Notes: a model not told the origin generated them from the letters alone. DNA of 64,000 bases from Conchiformibius sp. (GCA_029984035.1 JASBYJ010000008.1:1-64000), one strand, 5' to 3'. Shown: positions 48,875 to 58,683, counted from the stretch's first letter. Program-made: numbers and translations.

Positions 48875-49462
48875 TTGACGAAAGTAAGAAACACCTTTTT
48901 CACCGGATTAGTCGTTCTCATGTCTGCCGGCACGGTTATGTCCCACCATGCGGACGCCGCTCCCAAGCAACCCGAGCCGACCGTTTCTTCCAATGCCTCC
49001 GCCACCGGCGGCAAATACACCCCCGATGCGGTGGTACTCAACGAAAAACTGCATCCCACCGCCAATCTCAGCTATCAAGTGGCCGGCAAACGCTATTACC
49101 CGCAAACCAACGCCGACAATTTCAGCGAAACCGGACAAGCCTCCTGGTATGGCCCCGGTTTTCACGGCAAAAAGACATCCAACGGCGAACGTTTTGATAT
49201 GAACGTGATGAGCGCGGCGCACCGCACCTTGCCTATCCCGAGCTACGCCCGCGTAACCAATTTGGCCAACGGCAAAAGCGTTATCGTACGCATCAACGAC
49301 CGCGGCCCTTTCCACGGCAACCGCGTTATCGACCTTTCCAAAGCCGCAGCCAACAAACTGGGCTTTCTGCACAAAGGCACGGCCCGGGTAAAAGTGGAGG
49401 CACTGAAAGCATCCGATTTATCAAATAATTCTGCACAATCTCTGCCGCAAAAGGCCATTTGA
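48875..49462 (+). CDS. RlpA-like septal ring lytic protein
   Basis: This protein of about 195 residues has an N-terminal signal peptide (FFTGLVVLMSAGTVM region, cut near HHADAA) and a double-psi beta-barrel domain: GQASWYGPGFHGKKTSNGER, then MSAAHRTLPIPSYARVTNLA and RINDRGPFHGNRVIDLSKAA. RlpA proteins cleave peptidoglycan lacking stem peptides and act at the septum. No SPOR domain is present. The start is probably the TTG at 48875, since the only in-frame ATGs lie inside the signal peptide. Confidence 0.85.
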   Translation: MTKVRNTFFTGLVVLMSAGTVMSHHADAAPKQPEPTVSSNASATGGKYTPDAVVLNEKLHPTANLSYQVAGKRYYPQTNADNFSETGQASWYGPGFHGKKTSNGERFDMNVMSAAHRTLPIPSYARVTNLANGKSVIVRINDRGPFHGNRVIDLSKAAANKLGFLHKGTARVKVEALKASDLSNNSAQSLPQKAI

Positions 49463-49474
49463 CGACACCATTCC

Positions 49475-49512
49475 AAAGCTGCCTGAAACTCTTCCGTTTC
49501 AGGCAGCTTTTT
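49475..49512 (+). terminator. Terminator after the RlpA-like gene
   Basis: AAAGCTGCCTGAAAC and GTTTCAGGCAGCTTT form a 13-15-bp stem followed by a short T-run. Confidence 0.82.
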
Positions 49513-49716
49513 CACAATCCGCACTGAAGCATCCATTGTATAAGCCGTCGCGAATAGGATTTGTTAATAAGGCAATCAATCACCGGAAATATCGAACGGA
49601 GCCATGCGGCATGACTATAATAAAAATCCATTCCCACCAATTGATATACTGCCGCTCAAATGTTTATCTACAATTTCAGCACAAACCGAACATACAGCCA
49701 TAACAAAAAACAGCAA

Positions 49717-50958
49717 TTACGGCTTCACCCCTTTCGGCAACAACTGCCACACACGGCCGCTGTGGTTTTGCCTTCCTGCCAACTGCTCCGCTTCATGACC
49801 GTGGCCCCAAAAATAGTCCACGCGTACCGCACCTTTAATCGCACTGCCCGTATCCTGCGCTACCAGCAAACGGTTATGAACGGCACCGCTGCCGGGATGG
49901 GTGGTGGAAACAAACAGCGGCGCGCCCAATGTGATGTACTGCTTGTCCACAGCCGCCGAAAATCCGCCCGTCAGCGGCACGCCCAGCGCACCTATCGGAC
50001 CCTGGGAAGGATGGCCGTCCAATTGTCGGAAAAAGATATAGCTCGGATTTTTGCCCAACACTTCCGCCAACTTATGCGGATGGCGTTCCATCCAAGCCTT
50101 GATGCCCTGCATGGATGTAGCCGATAAAGCCATATAGCCCTGTTTGGCCATATAACTGCCGATAGATGCGTAAGAATGTCCGTTTTTGTCGGCAAAACCC
50201 AAGCGGATATATTCGCCCGACGGTGTTTTCAGCCTGCCTGAACCCTGAATGTGCATGAAAAACAATTCAACCGGATTATCGGCATAACCCAAAACGGGGG
50301 CATGATAATGCACGGCACCGCTATTGATTTGCGACCGCGTGAAATAAGGCAGAAAACGGCCGTTATCAAAACGCCCTTTCAAGACACCGCTTTTTGCCGC
50401 ATCGGGAAATTGCGACAAATCAGCCGCATAAGGCGCTCCTGCCCGGACAATTCCGCGATTGTTCCCATTGGGGCTGATATATACGATACCGCTGCGCTTG
50501 GTTTCAGGCAGCCTTACCGTTACCAAATCCCGGGGAATACCGTAAATCGGAAAACGTGCTTTTTCAGTCGGGCGGCGGTCGCCCTGCAAAACAGGTTCGT
50601 AATAACCCGTTACTTTACCGTTGACATTACCGTGGTGGCTCATCTGCCATGCGGTGAAATAATGTTCGAAAAAACGCCGTGCCGCCTGATGGTTTGCAGG
50701 CACTTTCTCCGCTTCCCGACACACTTGCCGCCATTCTGCACTGCTTGCCAATTTGATACAGCTGTTGCGAAACGACAAAAGGCTGCCTGAAAAAGGCTGT
50801 TTACTCCAATCAGGCAAATCGTTAAAGGCAACGGCACGGTATCCGGCTTTTGAGACGGTTTTTTTATCCGCTACCGGATGTGCCGTATCTTTCTTGGAAG
50901 AAGAACAAGCACTCAAAACAGAAAGAAGAAGGAAAAAAAATACAAAACGACGATACAT
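49717..50958 (-). CDS. mltA: Membrane-bound lytic murein transglycosylase A
   Basis: MltA cleaves peptidoglycan strands to 1,6-anhydro-muropeptides. The 413 residues start with a lipoprotein signal (lipobox LSAC, cysteine 18). The MltA barrel follows, with VTGYYEPVLQGDR near residue 117, FFMHIQGSGRL, and the 3D domain near the end with LLVAQDTGSAIKGAVRVDYF including the catalytic aspartates. It sits convergent to the RlpA-like gene, so two murein-cleaving enzymes are neighbours. Confidence 0.96.
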   Translation of the reverse strand: MYRRFVFFFLLLSVLSACSSSKKDTAHPVADKKTVSKAGYRAVAFNDLPDWSKQPFSGSLLSFRNSCIKLASSAEWRQVCREAEKVPANHQAARRFFEHYFTAWQMSHHGNVNGKVTGYYEPVLQGDRRPTEKARFPIYGIPRDLVTVRLPETKRSGIVYISPNGNNRGIVRAGAPYAADLSQFPDAAKSGVLKGRFDNGRFLPYFTRSQINSGAVHYHAPVLGYADNPVELFFMHIQGSGRLKTPSGEYIRLGFADKNGHSYASIGSYMAKQGYMALSATSMQGIKAWMERHPHKLAEVLGKNPSYIFFRQLDGHPSQGPIGALGVPLTGGFSAAVDKQYITLGAPLFVSTTHPGSGAVHNRLLVAQDTGSAIKGAVRVDYFWGHGHEAEQLAGRQNHSGRVWQLLPKGVKP

Positions 50959-51440
50959 AAATAAAGTAACAAATAAAGAAACGAACTGATTATAGGTGAA
51001 TTACTGTAAAAACACAGTACGCCTGAAAACAAAACCCAAGTATTTCAACACGGCAATCTCTTTCAAAAACGGCTTCATCACGACATCGTCAACCGAATAC
51101 CGAGTGCATACTAAAAATACTTTCGTACGGATTAAGCCGCAGACAAAACCAAACAATGGACATATCTGCAACCATCTATCGGCTGCCTGAAAACTCTCGT
51201 TCCGATACTTCAAAAACTGCCCTCAATCGGTTTTATCCGCTGCCTAAAACGGCTCATTTCGATATCCGGCCAGAGAGACCGCATTGAACCAATCTCCATT
51301 TCAGGCTGCCTGAAAACGGGAACGCGCCGGCAGGCAAACAGGAAAAAAACAGTGCCGTTGTGAACCCTGCCGCTAAAACCACGTGTAGATTAGGCTTCCA
51401 CCCGCCGTACAGTGGTAAACCGTCTTTTGACAGCCTGAAA
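50959..51440. other. Intergenic region between mltA and the HI_0552-like gene
   Basis: About 480 bases with uptake sequences near 51181 and 51301 and no credible gene. A short inverted repeat ACTGTAAAAACACAGT sits at about 51003. Confidence 0.5.
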
Positions 51441-52061
51441 TCACGCCTGATGACACGCCTCATAAAGCGGCAACAATTCGCGCACCGTTTCCGCCGCCCA
51501 CGCCGCCGCATCACAGCCCGCCAGTTCCTCCTTCGGCAAATGGCGGCCGATGCGGTAAAAATCGTCTTCGCCGCGCAGGGGCAAACCGTTTTCAGGCAGC
51601 CGCGCCACCGTGCCGTAATCGTCATACTCGCCATCGCTGCCGCGCCAAAGCTCAAAACCGGCAAAACGCCGCCTGTCCAACACCGCAAACCAACGGCGGT
51701 AATCCGCCAAACGGTATTCGGAACGCGCCGCGCGGTAAACGTGCCAATCCAAGCTCACGGTCAAACGGCGGCGGTTCAACAACAGCGACAAAATCGCCGC
51801 CGAATTCTGATAATCCCGATATTTCAAATACGCAAAAAAATGCGCCCGCACCTGCCAGCCGTTGCACCAACGCTCGATGTGCGGCGGCGCAAACGGCGCG
51901 TCCGCCGCCCGCGCCACCGCGTTTACCGTGTCGCGCCAATCCTGCCACGCCGCTTTGTAGGCCGCTTTCAAAGGCTCAATCCGTTCCGGACAATGCTGTT
52001 TCAATTGCGAAAATTGAAAAAAAGGCTGCCTGAACAAATCGCAATGGGCTTCAGTGAGCAT
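51441..52061 (-). CDS. HI_0552-like conserved protein
   Basis: The 206 residues start MLTEAHCDLFRQPFFQFSQL and include PPHIERWCNGWQVRAHFFAY, then LKYRDYQNSAAILSLLLNRR. This pattern recalls a conserved family named after Haemophilus HI_0552 whose role is unknown; the match is from memory of the pattern. The mature part is soluble. The start at 52061 is the only ATG before that motif; the longer open frame upstream is spurious. It leads into the next two genes upstream on the same strand. Confidence 0.6.
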   Translation of the reverse strand: MLTEAHCDLFRQPFFQFSQLKQHCPERIEPLKAAYKAAWQDWRDTVNAVARAADAPFAPPHIERWCNGWQVRAHFFAYLKYRDYQNSAAILSLLLNRRRLTVSLDWHVYRAARSEYRLADYRRWFAVLDRRRFAGFELWRGSDGEYDDYGTVARLPENGLPLRGEDDFYRIGRHLPKEELAGCDAAAWAAETVRELLPLYEACHQA

Positions 52062-52144
52062 GGTATTTCTTTCGTTTGAGTTGGTCGAATGCCGCCCCGA
52101 CAGGAGTAGACCGCAAACAGTATCGCCAAAACAACCCTCTCTTT

Positions 52145-52735
52145 CTACGCAGGGGCAGAGGCTGTCAATACGGCCGCTTCGGTAAATACCGCCCGATACG
52201 CCGCTGCTTTGTCCGCCAAAGGCAAAGGATAGGCGCGGGACGAAGACGGCAGGCGGTACAGCCGCAACGCCCGTCCCGCACACGCGCCGTCCGCCGGTCG
52301 GCCGATGGCAGGTTTCGCGCCCAGTTGCGGCAACAGCGTGTCGGCGGCTTTGTCGCCGGTAAAGGCGATGGCGCGGCATTCGGGCAGCCGCGCCAGCAAT
52401 GCTGCCAAATCCAAAGGCTCGGCCACTTCCAAAAATTTGTCCGAAGCATTGCCCTGCAAACGCCGCACCGCGCGGGCGGCATCGGAGATAGCAATGCCTT
52501 TTTCGGTGAGAAAATCGCGAATGGCGGCTTCGCGGAAATTTTTGTTTTCAACAAAATAATCTTTGTCGCCGAAAAACACCAAGCCGAAAATCCGCCACAT
52601 ATCGTTTTGGCGGTTCGGATAGTAAAAATCCATCGTCCAACGGTGGCGCGGCGGCGGGAAACTGCCGAGCATCAGCAGTGTGGCGTGGGGCGGGGCGAAA
52701 GGCGGGAGGGGGTGGGTTTCACTCGCTGTATGCAT
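52145..52735 (-). CDS. Uracil-DNA-glycosylase family protein
   Basis: A 196-residue protein with the start pattern LLMLGSFPPPRHRWTMDFYY, then PNRQNDMWRIFGLVF, as in a branch of the UDG/TDG superfamily (GSFPPxxxW...FYYPNxxNxxW). AIAFTGDKAADTLL and RLYRLPSSSRAYPLPLADKA lie in the second half, where the family has its DNA-contact loop (LPSSSxAN/Y). Activity on uracil or another base is not established. It lies three bases after the HNH gene, on the same strand, so both are probably one transcript. Confidence 0.75.
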   Translation of the reverse strand: MHTASETHPLPPFAPPHATLLMLGSFPPPRHRWTMDFYYPNRQNDMWRIFGLVFFGDKDYFVENKNFREAAIRDFLTEKGIAISDAARAVRRLQGNASDKFLEVAEPLDLAALLARLPECRAIAFTGDKAADTLLPQLGAKPAIGRPADGACAGRALRLYRLPSSSRAYPLPLADKAAAYRAVFTEAAVLTASAPA

Positions 52736-52738
52736 GAT

Positions 52739-53512
52739 TTAGTCTGCACCGCTACTGCTCAATTTGGCTTTCAGTTCTTCAATGCTCAAAGGCGGCTGGC
52801 AACGGTGCAACATGGCATGACAGTTCGGACAAACGGGTATCAAATCCGAAACGGGATTGACTTGGTAGCTCTGTCCGATGTCGGCGAGCGGAGTAACATG
52901 GTGGACATGAATAAAATCTTTGCCCCATTCTCCGTAGGCACGTTCAAAATTGAAACCGCAGATTTGGCAGTCATATGTGCCGTAATGCGCCAAGCAGGCG
53001 CGTCTGGCCTGAGCATTCCGCTCATAGGCATTAACGGTAACGGTTTTTTTCGCGCCTTCCCAAAGTTCTTTGGCTGCGGCCACGGGAATGGCTTCGGGCA
53101 AATCGTCCGTTACTGCGTCTGCCAAGCCGCTTTGTTCCAAGGCTTCGCACAATTCCGGTTTGAGCTGCCAAATAAAGTAGGACGTACCCGTTTGATACCA
53201 GCCGTTAAAAAACAAGGTCCACCAATAAGGTTTGCCGTTGGCGCGTAATTCGAAGGTCAGGGGTTCGGAACGGGCGGCAGCGATTTTTTGCGCATAACGC
53301 CCTATTTGCGCATTGACGGGCGCATAGGCACGGCGGCGGTAGCCCAAACGTTCGCCGATTCTGCCCGCACGGTTTTGGTGTCCGTGGCTGTGATATACCA
53401 GCAATAGGATTTGCAAATCCTTTTCATTGGTGAGAACGGGGTTGAGTAAAAAAGCACGCCACTCTTGCGCAGACAGCCGTGTCGTGCGCGTATCAGTCAT
53501 CGTATAGTTCAT
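52739..53512 (-). CDS. HNH endonuclease domain protein
   Basis: The 257-residue protein ends in a clear HNH nuclease: CQICGFNFERAYGEWGKDFI, then HVHHVTPLADIG and DLIPVCPNCHAMLHR, with the zinc cysteines and active histidines. The N-terminal 150 residues (HSHGHQNRAGRIGERLGYRR, WWTLFFNGWYQTGTSYFIWQ) form an unidentified domain, possibly DNA-sensing, as in McrA-like restriction enzymes. Placed beside a uracil-glycosylase-like gene, it could belong to a small anti-DNA defence unit, which is only inference. The start may be at the fifth codon (MTDTR). Confidence 0.75.
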   Translation of the reverse strand: MNYTMTDTRTTRLSAQEWRAFLLNPVLTNEKDLQILLLVYHSHGHQNRAGRIGERLGYRRRAYAPVNAQIGRYAQKIAAARSEPLTFELRANGKPYWWTLFFNGWYQTGTSYFIWQLKPELCEALEQSGLADAVTDDLPEAIPVAAAKELWEGAKKTVTVNAYERNAQARRACLAHYGTYDCQICGFNFERAYGEWGKDFIHVHHVTPLADIGQSYQVNPVSDLIPVCPNCHAMLHRCQPPLSIEELKAKLSSSGAD

Positions 53513-53690
53513 CGCAAGATACCTTTCGCGTTTTCAATCCTTGCACTATGTTATCCCGGCAATAATATGCTTTTCCATATGAAAATTATCCGTTTCGCAA
53601 ATATATCTGTCCGGGTCGGATGAACGTTTTCCTATCATACATACCACATATGAGTCCCGATGGCTTTCAGGCTGCCTGAAAGGATTGGTT

Positions 53691-54085
53691 TCACTGGAAA
53701 TAGGCGCTTAAATGTGAGAGAAGTTTTAGCATGGTTGCCAGTTCTTCCGCCGTTAAATCCGCGCCTGCCTGTTGAGCTTCATTTTGCCGGTGCCGATTAA
53801 GCCCCCGTATCGATTTCTCGTCCGCAAACAATCAAAGCATACGGCAATGCCCGTTTGTAGGCAGGATTTTCACTGGCAATAACCCATCCTCTTTCTAATA
53901 ACAGGTTCAGTTGTTTTTATACGCCTTGCCGTGTCATCCACATTTGCGTTGCCGGTTGGGGGGTGCGCTTCGGCTGCCATATAAAGCGCGCCAGCATTTG
54001 CCAACGTGCGGCGGTGAGTTCGTCATCGGAGACAAAAGCATCGCTCCAGTAGTTCAATATGCCGTTGAAGCGGAAAACTACGAAC
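53691..54085 (-). pseudogene. MarR-family regulator relic
   Basis: Minus-strand translation reads NYWSDAFVSDDELTAARWQM, LARFIWQPKRTPQPATQMWM, TRQGV, stop, KQLNLLLERGWVIASENPAY, KRALPYALIVCGREI, then after a frameshift NRHRQNEAQQAGADLTAEEL and ATMLKLLSHLSAYFQ with a stop at 53691. This is the MarR winged-helix pattern. One nonsense change and at least one frameshift make it inactive. Confidence 0.6.
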
Positions 54086-54209
54086 AATAATTTTTCTTAT
54101 TTCTTCTGTTAAATTATCCGTCTGATTAACTCTTTAATCACAATTTGACACCCGATTGCAATTGCATGCAACCGGTTTCCATTGGTAATGCCGTCTTGCA
54201 AAAAACAAT

Positions 54210-54655
54210 ATGAACCGCATTATTTTACGCAAAATTCACGCTACAGCTGCTATTGCGACTTTATGTATGTTTTGTTTTTGGACAAGCACGTTGTTGAGCG
54301 AGCTTTTTTTCAGCCGCTAAGTTGTGGCGGCAGTGAAACAATGGATTGTATATACCTTTGTTTTATTGATACCTTGCATGGCAATAACCGGGGCAACAGG
54401 GATGAAAATGGGGGGCTAAAAGCCGTTTTGCTCCGATTGCTGCCAAACGCAGACGTATGCCCGTGATTGCTGCCAACGGTTTGCGGATTTTACTGCCGTC
54501 CGCTTTTCCTTGCCGACCGTGCAGCGCACGGAGCATTTGACGGACTGTTTTATACGGTACAAACCGTTGAATTGGCGGCAGGTGCAGTGAATGTCATGCT
54601 GATGTGCTTGAGTATGAAAGATGGTTTGTCCATTCGCCAACGCTCGAAAGCATAA
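54210..54655 (+). pseudogene. Integral membrane protein relic
   Basis: From the ATG at 54210 the frame reads IHATAAIATLCMFCFWTSTL, LSELFFSR, stop, AVKQWIVYTFVLLIPCMAIT, GATGMKMGG. After a frameshift it continues PIAAKRRRMPVIAANGLRIL, and after a second, AHGAFDGLFYTVQTVELAAG and AVNVMLMCLSMKDGLSIRQR. The pieces join into a small four-span membrane protein of about 145 residues of a conserved but uncharacterised type. It stands back to back with the MarR relic, so the two were probably a regulator and its target. Confidence 0.55.
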
Positions 54656-55018
54656 AACGGTTTTTCAGGCTGCCTGAAAACCGTTTTCCATATCCGCTCC
54701 ATCCGTCGTTCACAGCTACATCAACGAAGATAGCCTCTCCAGTATGCCGCCGCCAGGTTTTTCTGTTTTATATCGGTTATCGGAACAAAAGTGTGCACCG
54801 CAGGCTGAACGAGCTGAAACCATACCATCCGACAGGATATATAGTACGTACGACTATCGCACGACTATCGCAGTACAAGAACCCATACAGACTCATCTCT
54901 GCTTGCCCACAAAGCTGAAAAGACGGCGGCAGCCCGTTTCCGCTATCATGATTAAAGTTTCAGGCAGCCCCTTGGTACGGAAGGCTGCCTGAAAAGCTAT
55001 CGGCCGGGACTTTTCAAT
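54656..55018. other. Intergenic region before the ppc 3' end
   Basis: About 360 bases with uptake sequences near 54664 and 54960-54992. A reading IGYRNKSVHRRLNELKPY near 54770-54830 faintly recalls the end of an insertion-sequence transposase, but is too short to name. Confidence 0.4.
54957..54995 (-). terminator. Terminator of ppc
   Basis: On the minus strand TTTTCAGGCAGCCTTCC and the facing GGGGCTGCCTGAAAC form a hairpin with a 15-base loop, followed by TTTAAT. It lies about 25 bases after the ppc stop. Confidence 0.6.
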
Positions 55019-57721
55019 TTAACCGGTATTTCTCAAGCCCAATGCCACGCCGTTGATGGTTTGGTGAACCATTTGCAAGATACGGGGATTTTCGGGGTCG
55101 GTCCGCAGTTTGCGCAATAGGGCTACCTGCAGGCCGCCCAATGCGTTGAGATAGGGAATCCGCAAAGCCAGCGAACGTGCCAGCGGTCGGTTGTCGGTAA
55201 GCAGCTCTTGGCTTTGCAGGATGTCCAATAATGCTTGGCGGCTGCGCAGGTATTCGGCTTTGATGGTGTCGAAAATGGCTTTGCCGTGTTCTTCATCGCG
55301 GCTGAGTCGGGCGTAGTGGCCTGCCAAAATCAGGTCGGTTTTGGCCATCACTTGCTCCATATTGGAGAGCATGGCGCGGAAGAAGGGATTAGTTTGCGCG
55401 TGTTGCTGCAATGCCTTCAGGCTGCCTGAATCTTGTCCGCACAAATCGGCAACGGCACTGCCGAAACCATACCATGCGGGAAGCATGAGACGGTTTTGCG
55501 TCCACGAAAACACCCAAGGAATGGCGCGCAAATCCTGTATGCGTGCCAGCGTTTTGCGGCTGGCGGGGCGGCTGCCCAAATTCAGGCTGGCAATTTGTTC
55601 GATGGGACTGGTTTGCAGGAAATAGTCGATGAAACCTTCACGCGTAATCAAGGCTCGGTAGTGTTTGAAAGCACTCTCGGAAAGAGCGTTCATGAGTTTT
55701 TCATCGGGGTCGCGCGCAACGGGCAGCATGCTGGCTTCGAGCGTGGCGGCGACAAGCGTTTCCAAATTGCGTGCTGCATTGCTGGCATCTCCGTATTTGG
55801 CCGTGATGACTTCGCCTTGTTCCGTGATGCGGATTTGTCCGCCCACGCTGCCTGCGGGTTGGGCGAGAATGGCTTGGTAAGAAGGCCCGCCGCCGCGACC
55901 GACACTGCCGCCGCGACCGTGGAATAGGCGCATACGGATGCCATGCTGCCTGAACAGTTCTACCAATCCTTGTTCGGCTTGGTAAAGCCCCCATGTACTG
56001 CTGATATAGCCGCCGTCTTTGTTACTGTCGGAATAGCCGAGCATGATTTCTTGTATGTTGTCGCGGCTGTTGAGAAATGCGCGATACCACGGTTGGCTGA
56101 ACAGCGTTTGCATCACAGGGCAGGCGTTATCCAGTGCTTCTATGGTTTCAAACAGGGGAACGATGTTGATACGGCTGACGGGTTGTCCGTTTACGATAGA
56201 CAACAGCCCGCTTTCTTTGAGCAACAATGCCAATGCCAACAAATCGCTCGGACGCTCACAGTTGGATATGATGCTTTGGCTGACCGCCGCCTCACCGAAT
56301 TCCTGCTTGATTTTTCTTGCTTCCAAAAAAATATCCAGCTCGCTGCGGGTATGCGCGCTGTATTCGATATAGGGGCTGTATAGGGGACGTTGATGTTGCA
56401 ACTCGCGCAACAATACGGTTTGTTTTTCGTTTTCAGGCAGCGCGGCATACTGCTCCAATCCGGCGCGTTCAAACAGTTCGGCCACCACTTCGGTATGTTT
56501 GTCGGCATGTTGGCGCAAATCCAGCGGCATCAGATGAAAACCGCATACGGAGACGATTCGGATAATGTCGGCGATACGTCCGTCCGCCAACACTCCGCTG
56601 CCGTTTTCACGGAGAGAATCTTGCAAAGTGTATAAATCATGCAAAAAATCTTCGGCATAATGATAGGGCGTTGCGGTGCCGAAACGGCAGCCCAACTGCA
56701 AACCGAGACTGTGCGCTTTGCCGATTAAGCGCGACAAAATATAAGCAATCGCACGGCGGTAAGGTTCTTCCTGACGCGCCACTTCGGTATCGGGAGATTT
56801 TGCCGACAATACCAATACGCCGTCACTCACTTTAACGCGGCGGACAGACAACGGCAGCTCCTGATAGAGTGCCTCCAATTCGCGGCGGTAATGATGGAAA
56901 ACGGCATCGGCATGACGGTTGAACGCATCGCGCAAAGTTTGCGCAGATACAAAAGGATTGCCATCCCTGTCGCCGCCAATCCAACCGCCGATTTTCAGCA
57001 AATCGGGTATGCGGATATCGGGGTAGGCTGCCTGAAACTGCTTTTCCATGCGGCGGTAAAGCTGCGGCAACGCCTTGAAAAAGCTCATCGGGAAAATATT
57101 CACGCCGTTGGCGATTTCGCTTTGCACGCTGATTTTGAAATGACGGGTTTCACTGGTCTGCCATAATGTCAGCAAAACCCCGTCTATTTCCCGCTGCAGC
57201 TCAGCCAGTTCGTCTGCATTTCTGCATTGTTCGCGCTTCGGCAGCAACGAGCGGATTTTACGGTGTGAAACCAAGGTAGCCTGCCGCTGCACTTCGGTCG
57301 GATGCGCGGTTAATACCGCACTGACAGAAGTTTGATTTAAGGCTGCCTGAACGTCTTGCGCGTCCAAATGCTGCTCGCGAAAACGGCGCACCGTTTCGCT
57401 GATACTGCCGTCCGCCGCCGCATGGCCCGCCTGCTCGTGTACCAAACGGCGGCGTTCGTGATGCACATCTTCGGCAATATTCAGAATTTGCGCGAACATC
57501 CCCACCGCCGTAATCAAGTTCTCCGTTTGCTCTTCATTCAAAGAAGGCAGCAAATCGGTTACGATTTTGCTGCTGTCTTCGGCCTTGGCCAAAATGCGTA
57601 CCGCGTTTACCACAATTTCATCGGCATGGGTTTCCAACATGCGGTAAAGCGATTGCGTCATAAACTCGGCATCGGCAACCAATTGCACATCTTTCGGATT
57701 ATTCAGTAGCGACAACTGCAT
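55019..57721 (-). CDS. ppc: Phosphoenolpyruvate carboxylase
   Basis: Ppc adds bicarbonate to phosphoenolpyruvate to make oxaloacetate, refilling the citric acid cycle. The 900 residues hold VLTAHPTEVQRQATL near residue 140, GGWIGGDRDGNPFV near 245, the catalytic GYSDSNKDGGYIS near 550, HGRGGSVGRGGGP near 590, FSWTQNRLMLPAWYG and the conserved end INGVALGLRNTG. I start at the ATG giving MQLSLLNNPK, which GAAGGA precedes; the frame is open ten codons upstream. It stands alone. Confidence 0.97.
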   Translation of the reverse strand: MQLSLLNNPKDVQLVADAEFMTQSLYRMLETHADEIVVNAVRILAKAEDSSKIVTDLLPSLNEEQTENLITAVGMFAQILNIAEDVHHERRRLVHEQAGHAAADGSISETVRRFREQHLDAQDVQAALNQTSVSAVLTAHPTEVQRQATLVSHRKIRSLLPKREQCRNADELAELQREIDGVLLTLWQTSETRHFKISVQSEIANGVNIFPMSFFKALPQLYRRMEKQFQAAYPDIRIPDLLKIGGWIGGDRDGNPFVSAQTLRDAFNRHADAVFHHYRRELEALYQELPLSVRRVKVSDGVLVLSAKSPDTEVARQEEPYRRAIAYILSRLIGKAHSLGLQLGCRFGTATPYHYAEDFLHDLYTLQDSLRENGSGVLADGRIADIIRIVSVCGFHLMPLDLRQHADKHTEVVAELFERAGLEQYAALPENEKQTVLLRELQHQRPLYSPYIEYSAHTRSELDIFLEARKIKQEFGEAAVSQSIISNCERPSDLLALALLLKESGLLSIVNGQPVSRINIVPLFETIEALDNACPVMQTLFSQPWYRAFLNSRDNIQEIMLGYSDSNKDGGYISSTWGLYQAEQGLVELFRQHGIRMRLFHGRGGSVGRGGGPSYQAILAQPAGSVGGQIRITEQGEVITAKYGDASNAARNLETLVAATLEASMLPVARDPDEKLMNALSESAFKHYRALITREGFIDYFLQTSPIEQIASLNLGSRPASRKTLARIQDLRAIPWVFSWTQNRLMLPAWYGFGSAVADLCGQDSGSLKALQQHAQTNPFFRAMLSNMEQVMAKTDLILAGHYARLSRDEEHGKAIFDTIKAEYLRSRQALLDILQSQELLTDNRPLARSLALRIPYLNALGGLQVALLRKLRTDPENPRILQMVHQTINGVALGLRNTG

Positions 57722-58242
57722 AGCATCTATTCCTTCGTATCTATTTATCATTTGTTTGGCGATTGTAGCGCGGTTTCTCTAAGAAAACTACTGTTTACTT
57801 GCTGTTTTATAATGTAATTTTATTTCACTATCGTCATTCAGCAAACCTAAATCCAATATCTAAATCCGATTTTATTCTTTAATCACAATTAATTAAATGC
57901 ACGCACCATTATTATGCACAAAGGTAACGTTCAACTGCTTTTCAGGCAGCCTGAAAAATGATGTAGTTGGAAACGAGGAGCGGATAACTTGTTGATTAGA
58001 CTTTCAGACAGAGCTGGTAAGAAACATTTAGACCGAATAATAATTGAAGCACCCATTTTTCAAAGAAACTAAAATACCGTTGTCTATTTCTCGAATACAA
58101 AGTGAAACTTCCGCATTTTCTGTCAATATTCTGTATATTTGCTTTTCTTATAGAGAATCAATCATAAAGGAACACTTAAACCAGTTATATAGTGCAGAAG
58201 ATTTCGTAAAAACAGCACCAAATGTGTTTGTACTGTAAATTT

Positions 58243-58396
58243 AGCCTGTGTTGTAAGATTGGATTGATATTACTATTAAACAGATTGTGTAAAAATATTT
58301 CCTTCAATGAAAATTTTTAATAACACATTGAAGAAAATATATTTTTATTAAATCATATTGCCACATCAAGCTTATTTGAAAACAGAGCCTAAATTT
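58243..58396 (+). repeat. Dispersed repeat, copy B (about 154 bp)
   Basis: Aligns by eye with 15525-15676 in the same order of blocks, including the closing TTTGAAAACAGAGCCTAAAT. Stops interrupt the frame that is open in copy A. Confidence 0.55.
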
Positions 58397-58683
58397 AAAG
58401 GCCTTCCCATACTACAGAGCTTTTTGGTTATGGAAAATCAAAAAAACAAAGCAATAGACAGAAGAATAAAACAACACAACAACACCTTCCTCATTAACTC
58501 AATTTACCCATATCAATTTTCCAAAATATGATGCAGGCAGACAATTATGAAATACAGTAAATTAACCTTCCTTACCTGGAAACAACAAAGCACAAGAGAA
58601 ATATGCTTAGTTTTATTAAACTTGCAATCAACTTGATAGCTTTAATAAGATTGACCAATACTATGCAAATATTATTTATCCAA

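Noticed and set aside
54720..54840. Possible insertion-sequence transposase end (YRNKSVHRRLNELKPY)
   Set aside because: Too short, no terminal inverted repeats and no second motif; kept only as a remark in the intergenic entry.
58044..58238. 64-codon ORF between ppc and atpC
   Set aside because: No ribosome-binding site, no recognised pattern and AT-rich surroundings in which such frames arise by chance.
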